From contig BFEA01000384.1 in NCBI GenBank assembly GCA_003427395.1, forward strand, positions 360,950 to 382,675: a stretch of 21,726 bases of DNA. Reading direction: 5' to 3'. Both the position numbers and the translations under genes were made by a program. Shown in pieces: positions 9,218 through 18,300 of the stretch. A model generated the notes under the pieces. It saw only the letters and a program-made list of their open reading frames with translations. It ran no database searches and was not told the origin of the DNA. The DNA comes from Chara braunii (taxonomy: Eukaryota > Streptophyta > Charophyceae > Charales > Characeae). Position 1 is the stretch's first letter; every line of letters starts with the position of its first letter.

Positions 9218-10557
9218 GCTAGTCCTAGACTACTAAAGGGCCTAAGACAGGTGCTAACAAGGCAAATGTTGGAAGTAGCGGAGGAACCGGATGTACGCGA
9301 AGAAGGCAAGGAAGAGGAGCCACCGCGGGAAGTGGCAAACCTTCAGAGGGCCCCCGGGGATCTGGAAGGTCTAGAGAAGGCCTTCGCAGACATCCGGCTA
9401 AGTCTGCCAGACCGGGAAGGCGGAGAAGTCATGAGGGCACCGCCTGGCACGAAACTGAGTTTCCATGCGCTACCGGTAGGGAAGCTGAAAGTCCAGATTG
9501 GCGCCCACCATACGGATGCACTGGTAGATGGCGGGGCAGAAATCACACTCATTCGCAAGGACTTTGCAACAATTGCTGGGTGCCCAATCAACCGGGAGGT
9601 CACGGGGAGTGTCCGGGAGCAGGTGGGGAAATCCCCTTTTCCGGCTATGTTACCAAGTGCGCAGTTAAAGTCGGGGTTAGAGAGTCTATATGGTCGTTCC
9701 AACGAATGACCATCATGGACGAAATGGACCATGACGTGATCGTCGGGCGCCCGTGGTGTGCGAACGTAGAGATGATCGGGATGCATCTGCACGACGACGC
9801 CTACATGGTAGACATAGAGGACCCGGTGACAGGACGAGGCGAGCTGCTTCGCCTTATGGGAACCGGGGGAGACACGCCAAAAGGGAAGCTCACAACCTGG
9901 TCACCCTCCTTTGAGGAGAGCGCTAGAAAGGGGGCTTTCGCACGCATGGAAGGGATGAGAGAGAGGGTGGAAATTATGATCGAAGAGGCCCTTAGTAAGA
10001 TAGAATGGGTCAAGATGGGACTCGCGATGAAGAAACGTAGGTCAGACGAAGACGCCCTGGGAGTCATGGTAGTAGAGAAGGAAACAGAGGTGGAATTGGG
10101 AGCCAGTTTGCCCAAGCACGGGGAGATCCGGGATAAGAAGGATAAGGTCACACTAGAAATCCCGGACTTACTGCAACTTGTCAAAGCAATCAGGTACCAC
10201 AAAGTGGTCGTTGACCCGGCCGCCCTCGCCCGCTTTGAGGAGAGAGTCCAAAAAGGTTATTGCCTAAATGGGGAGCTGGTCAGTATTCAACCCCGCATTG
10301 TGGAAGCGCCGCAAGCAACTCCGACCGTTCATTTTTTAGAAGAAAGATCTCGGAAGGAAGCGTTCGGAGGTATAAGCCAGTAGGAAAGAAGGCGAAGCCG
10401 GTCTCCATCCTACTCGAGATGACTACGGAGGAGGCCATGGAAAAGGAGGAGGAGGTTCTTCGGGTAATTAGAGAAAGGAGGGTGGCGGAAGGACATAGGA
10501 TACCGGATGAGGTGGCCCAAACCATGAAGATCGGAGTAAAGGGTTTTCTGACGGAGC
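9218..10557 (+). pseudogene. pro: Aspartic protease and linker to RT, broken
   Basis: Retropepsin-type protease that would cleave the Gag-Pol precursor. The active-site motif ALVDGGAEITLI has its Asp codon at 9527-9529; DGG replaces the usual DSG/DTG, so whether it is a lineage variant or damage is open. A downstream MDHDVIVGRPW segment fits the second conserved strand of Ty3/gypsy proteases (ILG-type). Reading needs frame changes at a CCCC-TTTT run near 9635-9645, near 10358-10362 and near 10557-10563. The remainder is a charged spacer leading into RT (VRRYKPVGKKAKP, then HRIPDEVAQTMKIG). The continuous protein-like sequence across the shifts shows recent decay or sequence errors rather than separate genes. 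Confidence 0.8.
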
Positions 10558-13200
10558 AAGAAACAGGCAATCAAAGAAGTATGCCAAGAATCTCACCTAG
10601 CATTCGCTTTCAATGACCATCAGAAAGGGCGCCTGGACGCGAAGCTGATCCCACGAGTCAGGATCCACATGGTCGAGCATGAGTGTTGGAATGACAAGGG
10701 ACCGGCCTACGACTTTGGGATCGCAGGAGAAGTGACGGAGCTCCTTAGGGCAAAAATGGACTCCTTCGTGGCAGAACCCACCGCGTCTCCTTATGCCAAC
10801 AAGTGGTTTGTATTCCGCAAGCCCAACAAGTCACTTAGGTGGATTCAGGACCTGCAAAAGTTAAATGTTGTCACCATCCGGGACGCGGGATCGTTGCCAC
10901 AGGCAGATCTGCTGGCCGAATCCCATGCCGGACGCAGTATTTACTCCTTGATAGATCTGTACTCAGGATACGACCAGCTCCTGCTGGACGCACGAGATAG
11001 GCCCTACACGGCTATGCATACGCCAGTTGGACAGTTGCAGATGCAGGTCACGCCTATGGGACTTACTAATGCGGTAGCAGAGGCACAGGGGAGGATGCTC
11101 GCGGTGGCCGGGGACATGTTCCCAGACAAATGTGAGCCCTACATTTACGACAACCCTGTCAAACAAGCACGGGAGAAGGATGAGACCAAAGTCCAGCCGG
11201 GGATAAGAAAGTTTGTTTGGGACCACCTGCAGGATATTAGAGAGCTGCTGCGAAGATTCCTAAAATACATCGTAACCGCTAGCCGTCCGAAGAGTATCTT
11301 GGCAGTTCCAGAAGTCACAATTTTGGGATTTCGTTGTGGGGCCTATGGAAGGAAGCCGGATCCGGCTAAGACCGATAAGATAGCACAGCGGCCTACGCCC
11401 CTTCAAACTACAACAGAAGTCAGGGCATTCCTGGGGGTGGTAGGCTTTTGGAGAATCTTCATAAAAGGGTTCGCAAAGATAGCGGAACCGATTCGAGCCA
11501 TGATCCGTGAAGAAGGCACGCTCAATTGGACTGAGGAAAGGGAATCGGCCGTCGAGACCCTGAAAAATATTCTCACATCCGAAGAAGTCACCCTTGCCGC
11601 TCCGTGTTTCAACGACGAGGTCGGTCGACCTTTCATCCTTGAGACGGATGGAGGACCAATGGCAGTCGGCGGGGTGCTAATCCAAAAAGGCGAAGATGGT
11701 AGAGAGCGACCGATCAGATTTGAGAGTAGGACGCTCAATTCGGCTGAGCGGTGCTACTCTCAGTTCAAGAAGGAGGTACTTGCGATACTGCATTGCCTCA
11801 AGACCTTTCAGGCTTACCTCTTCGGGAGGAGGTTTATCCTGAGGATAGACCCAACCAATGTCGCCGGGGCCCTGAAGAACTATAAGCCTATAGACCCGAT
11901 TGTTGGAAGATGGGTAGGATTTATCTGGCAGTTTGACTATAAGATTGAGCGCATAGCCGGCTTTAGGAATCGAGCAGACGGACTGAGCAGGGTGGCTCTC
12001 ACACCCGAAGGGCTAGAAGAGGCAGAGCCGATTGACGCGTTCCTCGACGACGAGGGCGGGATGCTGGTAGTAGACAGCGAGATGGCCGGAACCACTTGCA
12101 CAACTGGGGAGCTATTGATCACAGCACTCGAAAAGGGGCCTCTGGCAGTGGTTGCCGAGTTAAGGGAAGGAATGGTCACCAGAGTTGGAAGGAGGGAAGA
12201 GAAGGACGCTTGGGGCAGTGTTGTGAAGCCCCGGGATAAACAAATCGCACTAGCCGTTGAGGGAGGCTGGAGAAGGGTTATGAGCATGATGGAGTCTCAG
12301 GAGCTGGAGATGCAGCACTATCAGGCCTATCAGGTGGATAATAATCAGACGGGTACTCAGGAAGAAGAGCAGTTCTTCCTCATCAAGTCATATGAAGGGT
12401 TGTTCAGAGAAATTGGGTTGCTGCTGGTGGGGAACAAGGAACCCCACGAGGTTAGTCCTAAAGCTAGGGAGGAAGCGGATAGGTATGTGCTTAGAAGGGG
12501 GAACCTATTCCGAAAGGAGGAAGGCCTGATGCCCAGGAGAGTAGTCTGTGGAAGGATACGACAGCTCGACATTCTTCAGGCCATGTATGACGGATTGGCC
12601 GGTGGCCATCGCTCATCCAAAGGGACCCTAGCCAAGATAACGCCGCTCTATTATTGGCCGGGAATGGCATCTATGGTAGCCACATACTGCCAGACCTGCA
12701 AAATCTTCCAGGAACGAGGCACGGTCCGCATTTTCGAGCCACTTAGACCCACCCGCGTGTTGGGGCCAGGGCATATGGTACATCTCGACCTGGCAGTCAT
12801 GCCGGTTTCCAGAAAAGGGTACAGGTACATACTTGACGCAAGGGATAACCTTAGTGGGTTTGTCGAGGCAACCGCGCTCAAGAAGAAAAGTGGGTTTGCA
12901 GTTGCAGACTGGGTGGACTTTTATCTGAGGCACCCGTTCATCAGGAGATTCATAGCCGACAATGGGACTGAGTTTGTGAACCAGGACGTCCTGAATACCT
13001 GCAAGAGGCTTGGCGTACCGATAAAATTGACAGAACCATTCCAACCTGAGGCCAACGCGCCAGTCGAGCGAGGGCACCAAACGCTTAAGAACACGATTGC
13101 AAAGCTGGCAGCAGATGACCTTGGGAACTGGCCGGACTATCTCAGACACGCGGTATTTGCCGAGAATATGACACCAAAAAGGACGACGGGATGCATCCCG
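10558..13200 (+). pseudogene. pol: pol: reverse transcriptase, RNase H, integrase
   Basis: One long open frame. RT spans about 10795-11400 with motif A in SLIDLYSGYDQ (Asp at 10954-10956). The catalytic YxDD box at 11140-11151 reads YIYD, so the first of the paired aspartates is Tyr (TAC at 11146-11148), predicting a dead polymerase. RNase H has Asp at 11647 (ETDGG), the AERCYSQFKKE Glu, RIDPTN and NRADGLSR. The integrase zinc domain has GGHRSSKG (His at 12607) and CQTC (12688-12699); an expected earlier His may be the Tyr at 12586. The core triad is intact: Asp 12787 (HLDLA), Asp 12958 (ADNGTEF) and Glu 13066 with D-x35-E spacing. The domain order identifies Ty3/gypsy. The frame ends at an N at 13201. 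Confidence 0.95.
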
Positions 13201-13255
13201 NCACGCGGTATTTGCCGAGAATATGACACCAAAAAGGACGACGGGATGCATCCCG
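13147..13255 (+). repeat. 54-bp exact direct repeat flanking a single N
   Basis: Positions 13147-13200 and 13202-13255 are identical, separated by one N at 13201. The repeated segment is inside the integrase and the extra 55 bases break its frame. Two contig ends carrying the same sequence and joined by a placeholder N explain this better than a biological duplication. Confidence 0.9.
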
Positions 13256-13738
13256 GCAGAGCTATGGTATGGCAGGGAGATTGACTTTCCGGTAGAAGCC
13301 CTAGTACCCACCTAGAACAAATTGGAAGATGACCCTCATCTGACTACGGAACAATTGATTGAGGCAAGGTGTGAACAAGCGGCCAGGAACGAGGAGGCCT
13401 TGGAAGAAATAGCTCACAAGGTACTAGACAGTCGCATGAAGGACAAAACCAGGTGGGACCAGTTGAAGAACATCCAGAAGGAGCCTCTGCAGGTCGGGGA
13501 GATGGTCCTAGTCAGAAATTCGGCACTAGGAACTACATGGTCAGGCCAGTTGGGGCGGCGATTCAAGGGACCTTACCGTATTGCAAGAAAGTTGGGTGTG
13601 AGCACGTTTGAGATTGAGAACCTGGATGGGATCACTATAAGGGGGCCAGTCCCCGCGCAACGACTGGTCAGGTTTCTCACTAGGGATCCGGTGGAACAAT
13701 GGCTGCAAGAAGCCCAGGATAAGGAGGCGGAAGACTAA
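13256..13738 (+). pseudogene. pol: Integrase C-terminal domain (GPY/F), end of pol
   Basis: Continues the integrase after the duplicated block: AELWYGREIDFPVEALVPT, then TAG at 13313-13315, then the same frame on to the stop at 13736-13738. The position after PT usually holds a Trp in related elements as I recall, so TGG to TAG is a likely origin. The tail includes VGEMVLVRNSALG and the GPY/F module (RRFKGPYRIARKLG, about 13557-13600), which in this family lies at the integrase C terminus and contributes to DNA binding or multimer formation. No chromodomain is visible after it. Confidence 0.9.
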
Positions 13739-14150
13739 GGCCGCTCAGGACAGTGGCAAGAGGCCTACTTATCGCTTGTGCTTCTGGTTGTTGGCTTTTG
13801 TTTTTTGTGTTTTTTTCCTTTTGACGGCCTGGGTGTGCATGAGTCGCATGGGAAAACGTGCGATTCGGCGGGGGTTTTCTGTATCATAGTTTTTGTGGGA
13901 TAATGGGATGAGCAATGGGGGATGGGACATTGTACCATAAGACATGGTATTGGAGGGGCATTGGGAAAAGGGGGCGAGGTGGTCGGCTGTTCCTCCTTTT
14001 TTTCTTCTTCATGCCTTTCTGTTTCCGTGGGAGCAAGGGATTGGGGGACACGTGTGGGCAGAGTCTGGGATGAGTATCACAGCGGAGTGGGTTGGGGCTT
14101 TCTCCTGTCTTGTGTCCTACCTTTCAGGTATAGAAGTCAAGCGGACCAAG
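13739..14150 (+). promoter_or_regulatory. Pyrimidine-rich spacer with likely splice acceptor at 14127
   Basis: No ORF of note. The spacer holds T-rich stretches at about 13790-13822 and 13990-14025 and ends in a good 3' splice-site context, a pyrimidine-rich tract followed by tttcag at 14122-14127, 23 bases before the ATG of the accessory ORF. A spliced subgenomic mRNA would explain how an ORF after pol is translated. This is inference from motif and position. Confidence 0.45.
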
Positions 14151-14873
14151 ATGGCACCCAACAACGAGAACGATATTAATCAAGCAAACATCAATGTTGA
14201 TGACCCATGGCGGCAACCAGAGAGGCCGCAAAACAGAAACAGACCGGTGCTCGTGATAGGACCGCAACCCCGGCCCCCTGTTAGGACGGGAAAAAGGAAG
14301 ATGCGAGCCTGTAGACCCTCCCCTACAAAAGAAGGCGATGTGCTCCCAGCCTGGCCAGAGGATGAAAGTGAGTAAGAACGAGAGGAAAGGAGGGAAGAAA
14401 AAGGGACAAAGGACCAACACAAGGAAGAACCTGGGCAGGGAAGCTGGAAAGACGCTAAGGGATCCACAAAAGATGACAGTGAGACAGGGGAGGACATTCC
14501 GAAGATTGTAATTGTAAGTAGCGATGACGAGATGGATAGGGTCTCAAGGCCCAGGCCGGAAGGACAGTCATCAACAAGCAGGGCCTCAGAGGAGGTCCAT
14601 GATTGGGAGGAGGTATTCGGCCCCACACCCAGTCATTGGTTCGAGGTGTGGGCCAGCACTTTCAGACATGACTGGATTATGATAGCCCGTAGCCTCATGG
14701 CGGCTGGGGAGAGGGTCACGCCAACGGACTTTTTCTCAGAAAAAACATTACATGATATGAAGGCAACATTGGACGAGATACGGACCTTCGGGCTGGGGGT
14801 GGCGCCGCCACCAAAGACAGAGGAGGGCAGGGGCGCTAAGCGCCAAAGAACGGATCGGGATACTGGGAATTAA
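14151..14873 (+). pseudogene. Post-pol accessory ORF with SIM-like and NLS-like motifs
   Basis: ATG 14151 (aagATGGCA) opens a 240-codon frame ending at TAA 14871-14873, with one in-frame TAA at 14373-14375. The N-terminal half is Asn/Pro/Arg-rich with a basic cluster TGKRKMRACR. After the stop comes a charged linker and IVIVSSDDE (14505-14531), hydrophobic residues followed by Ser and acids as in SUMO-interacting motifs. A folded-looking segment rich in Trp and Phe follows (HDWEEVFG, HWFEVWASTFRHDW), and the end has a second basic cluster GAKRQR. It occupies the env position but has no signal peptide or membrane span, so an envelope protein is unlikely. I recognise no family. A nuclear accessory protein is the best guess. 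Confidence 0.55.
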
Positions 14874-15652
14874 GGATTGGCAAACTGGGGTTGGATGGCA
14901 CGGTTGGATGTAAAATAGGGGCGCTGGGACTCGGCAAACCAATCAGGGAGAAAGGCGGGGGTGGTATTTTGTTAAGTGGCTTCCTAGAAACAGAGTTAGT
15001 CAAGGCAAGGATGTGGGACTTTGAGTGAAACAATGCCTGCTTACCTGAAACTTGTTAAAAGACATGAGGGCAAGCTGGGAGATGCAGGGAGAGACAACTT
15101 TTTGAGTATCAGGTACTTTTTCTGTGGTTTGGCAAAGACGAAGGAGAGTGTGATTGGGGATTCGAACATAAGGAGGCTCTCTCTTTGCTATTTAAACAAT
15201 CTGTAATTCGGTTTCTGTCTTCTCAACAAATTGTGATACTGGTTGGATTGGAAGGATTTGTGCCTGGCTACTGACACAACGAGTCTCTCAGAATGTACGG
15301 TCACATATGTGAATGACGATGGTGTCCTGGTAAGAGAGGTTAGGGAACCTACGGGTAGAACGGCACGACAATGCTTTCCCCTAGGAGCCTAATCCGACGG
15401 AGTCCAGTCCTCAACATCAATATGCATGAGACCTGCAGCTATGATTGAACGACCGGGCGGTCTAGCATTACTAAAGGTTGGGTGAATCCCGCCGCGAGCT
15501 AGACGCTAAGTCGGATGTATGAAAAAGATAAAGAAAAGTGGAGCAAGAAAATGCATAGCACGCTAAAACTAATGGCCACCACCTACCCCCCCCCCCAACT
15601 GACAATCGGATCCGAGCCTCCCTCGGCCCACCCCCTCGGGCGCATGTATTGA
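14874..15652. other. Non-coding stretch after the accessory ORF
   Basis: No coding sequence I can support. It contains an A/T-richer patch (ctatttaaacaatctg around 15187-15204) and an 11-C run at 15586-15596. It is part of the long region between the last element ORF and the polypurine tracts. Confidence 0.5.
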
Positions 15653-15790
15653 GAAGGAAATGGAAATAGGGAATGGCCCTAACCAGGCTATTCAAGTATG
15701 AGTATGGAATGGAAATAGGAATGGCCCTAACCAGGCTGTTCAAAGCTCGAGATTGGAAAAGAAGAACGATCCTAACCAGGATGTTCGGAA
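15653..15790. repeat. Degenerate 44-48-bp direct repeat, 3 copies
   Basis: The segment gaatggccctaaccaggct recurs at 15671 and 15719 (48 bp apart), with a weaker copy at 15763 (gaacgatcctaaccagg, 44 bp further). The copies are flanked by ggaaatagg-like sequence. Non-coding. Confidence 0.75.
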
Positions 15791-15876
15791 TGGCCCCTGA
15801 CAAGGGTCATTCTTTGGAATTGGCACTGGGGTCCCCTGGCATGGCTGCTTGAGACGCATGATATTGAAAGAGTTGA

Positions 15877-16025
15877 GCCTTGGAAAAGGACATTGGAAAG
15901 TCGGAGCCTTGGAAAAGATATTGGACCCAGCCTTGGAAAAGATATTGGACCCAGCCTTGGAAAGGATATTGGACTCAGCCTTGGAAAGGACACGGGACCC
16001 AACCTTGGAAGAGATAATCGCATCA
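15877..16025. repeat. 24-bp tandem repeat, about 5 copies plus a spaced one
   Basis: Units begin gccttggaaa at 15906, 15930, 15954, 15978 and 16002 (exact 24-bp spacing), with an outlying copy at 15877. The consensus is about gccttggaaaagatattggaccca. The 24-bp period keeps frames open over short distances, so repeated octapeptides appear in several frames; I read this as repeat structure, not a gene. Weaker cattgga-type echoes continue to about 16100. Confidence 0.85.
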
Positions 16026-16990
16026 AGCATTGGACTCAGATTGAGCATCGGAAGGAGACTGAGCATTGGAATTGGATTGAGTATTGGAAATTGCATTGCA
16101 TAAACTGAGGACCCTAGGCAACTTAAGATGGATTTGGAAATGGCATTGAAATGGATTTCCTTTTTCTTCTAGTCTTTGGCCTCAGCGAGAGGGGGATACC
16201 GGTGCACCCACCGCGACCCAAAGACCTCTATCCCTTTGAGGGAAAAAGTCTCAGCGCGACCTGCTCCTCCTTTAAGAGGATGAGGGTTAAAGGACTAAGG
16301 CACCTACCACTTGGATCGGTGCGGGACGTCCGGAACTGACCCTGACAATGAGCTCTAGTCGGGAAGTTCAAACTGCGCCTCCTGTTGGATGCCTAAATGT
16401 CAAAGCGCGAGAGAGCCAAATGGGCAAGGAAGCCATTCTCATCTAGTCTATTTTGTCCTCTCCAACCACACGCCATGCCATAGAGGGGTGCCATGGCCGT
16501 TTGGGTCAGACCTCGGCTACCCGCACTAAGTTGGGTGGCACTGTCCAAGGGGAGGGGCTTGGCGGAGTTCCGGGTGGCGTCCGCGGCCACCATGGGGCAT
16601 TGACACTGCCCTGCCGGAGCATTACAACCGTTTCGGGACTAATTGCGAGGTCTTCGTAACTGCACTCGTGGACTAATTGAGAGCCCCAACTCTCTTGGAT
16701 TGGATGAGGCCGGATTCGCAAAACATACCACTTTGGGAGGAACGATTCGCGAGGGAGCCACTCTCGGGCAGGATGGGGTCCTGGGAGACAGGGACTAGAC
16801 CTGTCTCATGGCTGCGAGGAGGCACCTCAATGATGATGTATCTCCGAGTTGGTGGCCGCCGGACTAGGGTAGGGGATGAGGTGAGTTATCAACAAGGGAA
16901 GGACTGATCACCCTTCCTCTTGCTGATAGGCCGGCATCCGCTTACTCAATGGGCAGGCAAGGTTTGCGTGCCTCCAAGTGAAAACCTGTA
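16026..16990. other. About 1 kb with no supported gene
   Basis: Short open frames exist (for example 16151-16339 and 16677-16907 on +) but none shows a recognisable domain or consistent protein-like composition. It may hold further decayed accessory sequence of the element; I see nothing definable. Confidence 0.4.
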
Positions 16991-16994
16991 ACCC

Positions 16995-17030
16995 GATGGG
17001 GACATCGTGATTGAGTGGGGGGAAGGTGTG
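16995..17030 (+). promoter_or_regulatory. First polypurine-tract segment
   Basis: The tract gagtggggggaagg at 17013-17026 resembles the purine primer for plus-strand synthesis that sits directly before a 3' LTR. The whole 36-bp segment matches 18269-18304 at about 31 of 36 positions. It is followed by gtgtgccatctacc, which does not match the sequence after the second tract. Confidence 0.55.
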
Positions 17031-17092
17031 CCATCTACCTAAGGACAAAGCGTGCAAAGAAGTAAAAGGCCCAGGAAAAGATGGACAAGAAA

Positions 17093-17350
17093 ATTGCATT
17101 GGACTTGGCTGAGCTGGGCCATAAAGGTGCCTGGCCAGATGGATTGTGAGAATTGCATTGGACTTAGCTAAATTGGGCCATAAAAGTGCCTGGTCAGATG
17201 GATTGTGAGAATTGCATTGGACTTAGCTGAATTGGGCCATAAAGGTGCCTGGTCAGATGGATTGTGAAAATCGCATTGGACTTGGCTGAGCTGGGCCATA
17301 AAGGAGCCGGTTATCTGGAGTGTGAAAAGTGCCTTTGGTCGTGGTTGAGC
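17093..17350. repeat. 59-bp minisatellite, about 4 copies
   Basis: The unit begins attgcattggactt and contains gggccataaa and cagatggattgtga. Starts are at 17093, 17152, 17211 and 17270 (exact 59-bp spacing), with a degraded partial copy to about 17375. The period is not a multiple of three. It lies immediately after the first polypurine tract and before the methyltransferase-like remnant. Confidence 0.9.
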
Positions 17351-17603
17351 CGGGTCACAAAAGAGCCGACGAGGGGAAATAAAGAAAACAAAGTAAAAAT
17401 GGAATGAAGAAAAGAGGGAAGGGGGGGGATTCTTGTATTTGAGTGGGGCGGAAGAAAAGGACGGTCTTTCCAAAGTCTACAAAGGATCAAAGAAAACGGG
17501 CAAAACGAAAGCACAAGGGAAGGGGGTAATGAACGGCAAAGCGATGAGGTAACTGGGGTGAGACGCGGGCAGGATTGGCAGGACCTGAGAAAAGGCGGAA
17601 AAA

Positions 17604-18133
17604 ATGACGCAGGGGAAAGAAGGGAGCAGTGGGGAGTGGCAGAGAGATGGAATCAAGGTTATAATGCAGCTAAGGGGAGTTGTGCCTGTGTTCATCAATT
17701 CGAAGTGGGTATCACTACAGCAAAGGTGGCGGTTGTACTGGACGAACAGTCTCCTTCCGGAGCAGATGCCTGATATTGAGTCACATCCAAAAACTTGCCT
17801 ACATTTGTTATCAGCAAAACCAAGGCAGGAAAAACCAACCGGACTGGGGCGACAAATGGTCATCCCGGGGAGGAAGTCCGTCTGCTGGGAATTAAGAGCA
17901 GGAAGCAAGGAGAGCCCCGCCTACCTCGTGTTACTGGAGTCAACGGAACGTCGGGCTGCCCTGCTAGGTATACAGAGTTGACTGAGAAGGAAACTCGTGT
18001 CTCAGTGGAGGGGAAGATAAAAGGGCAGAGCTATGACGAAAATGAGCAGCTTTGTCTAAGTTGTAGGAAGAAAGAAGAAAGTTTGAAGAGGAAAACCCCG
18101 ACCCCCATACCCTCCCCCGCCCTGAGGGGGTAA
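17604..18133 (+). pseudogene. Dnmt3-type C5-cytosine methyltransferase C-terminal remnant
   Basis: Two frames carry pieces that follow the C-terminal order of Dnmt3-type DNA methyltransferases. At 17685-17747 (first frame) the pattern P-V-x-I-x2-K-x-V-S-x3-R-x-R-x2-W-x-N matches the family's motif VIII-IX block, with about 10 of 21 residues as I recall them from animal Dnmt3; the preceding QRDGIKVIMQL fits the helix before it. In the second frame, TFVISKTK at 17801 fits the strand after the target-recognition region, GCPARYTEL at 17954-17980 fits the GFPxHYTDV block, and KGQSYD near 18020-18037 fits motif X (G-x-S). Catalytic motifs (PC and ENV) are not found. A weak GLS-containing frame at 17427-17550 has suitable spacing but no PC. 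Decayed and non-functional. Confidence is moderate because the match is from memory. Confidence 0.5.
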
Positions 18134-18268
18134 AGACAAAAGGAACCCCCGAGAAAAGACTGGGAAGAAGACAAAAAGGACCCTGGCAAGCTGATCGCCC
18201 ATCTTGACCCTCCCCTCCATCCCCCCCGTCCGTGCCTCCAGATTCCTACTAACTATGGACTAATGCGC

Positions 18269-18300
18269 GATGAGGACATCGCGAATGAGTGGGGGGAATG
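18269..18300 (+). promoter_or_regulatory. Second polypurine tract, adjacent to the LTR
   Basis: The tract gagtggggggaatg (18287-18300) directly precedes TGTCGGGACC, the usual arrangement of plus-strand primer and 3' LTR start in Ty3/gypsy elements. It duplicates the segment at 16995-17030. Confidence 0.7.

Larger units (their letters stand above)
3218..18300 (+). mobile_element. Large decayed Ty3/gypsy LTR retrotransposon, internal region
   Basis: Order on the + strand: four-copy accessory family, gag, protease, reverse transcriptase, RNase H, integrase, accessory ORF, repeat-rich 3' region, polypurine tract, LTR start at about 18301. The RT-RNase H-integrase order is diagnostic of Ty3/gypsy (Metaviridae). 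The right boundary is supported by a purine tract followed directly by TGTCGGGACC. The left boundary is not defined: I found no 5' LTR or primer-binding site, so 3218 marks only the first confidently grouped ORF. The core 7065-13738 is certain. Membership of the flanking accessory ORFs rests on shared strand, tight spacing and position before the LTR. Many disabling lesions mean this copy cannot be autonomous. Confidence 0.7.

Noticed and set aside
12628-13311. 227-codon minus-strand frame
   Set aside because: Lies opposite the well-supported integrase frame and crosses the N and duplicated block.
14151-14873. Envelope gene
   Set aside because: Position fits, but there is no signal peptide, no transmembrane helix and no cysteine-rich ectodomain.
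15877-16108. Octapeptide-repeat protein
   Set aside because: The 24-bp tandem repeat keeps several frames open at once; there is no other coding sign.
17093-17350. CRISPR array
   Set aside because: The 59-bp units are contiguous tandem copies without spacers, in a eukaryotic retrotransposon.
17427-17550. Methyltransferase catalytic motif IV
   Set aside because: The frame has a GLS segment at a suitable distance from the downstream block but lacks the Pro-Cys pair, so I did not count it as evidence.
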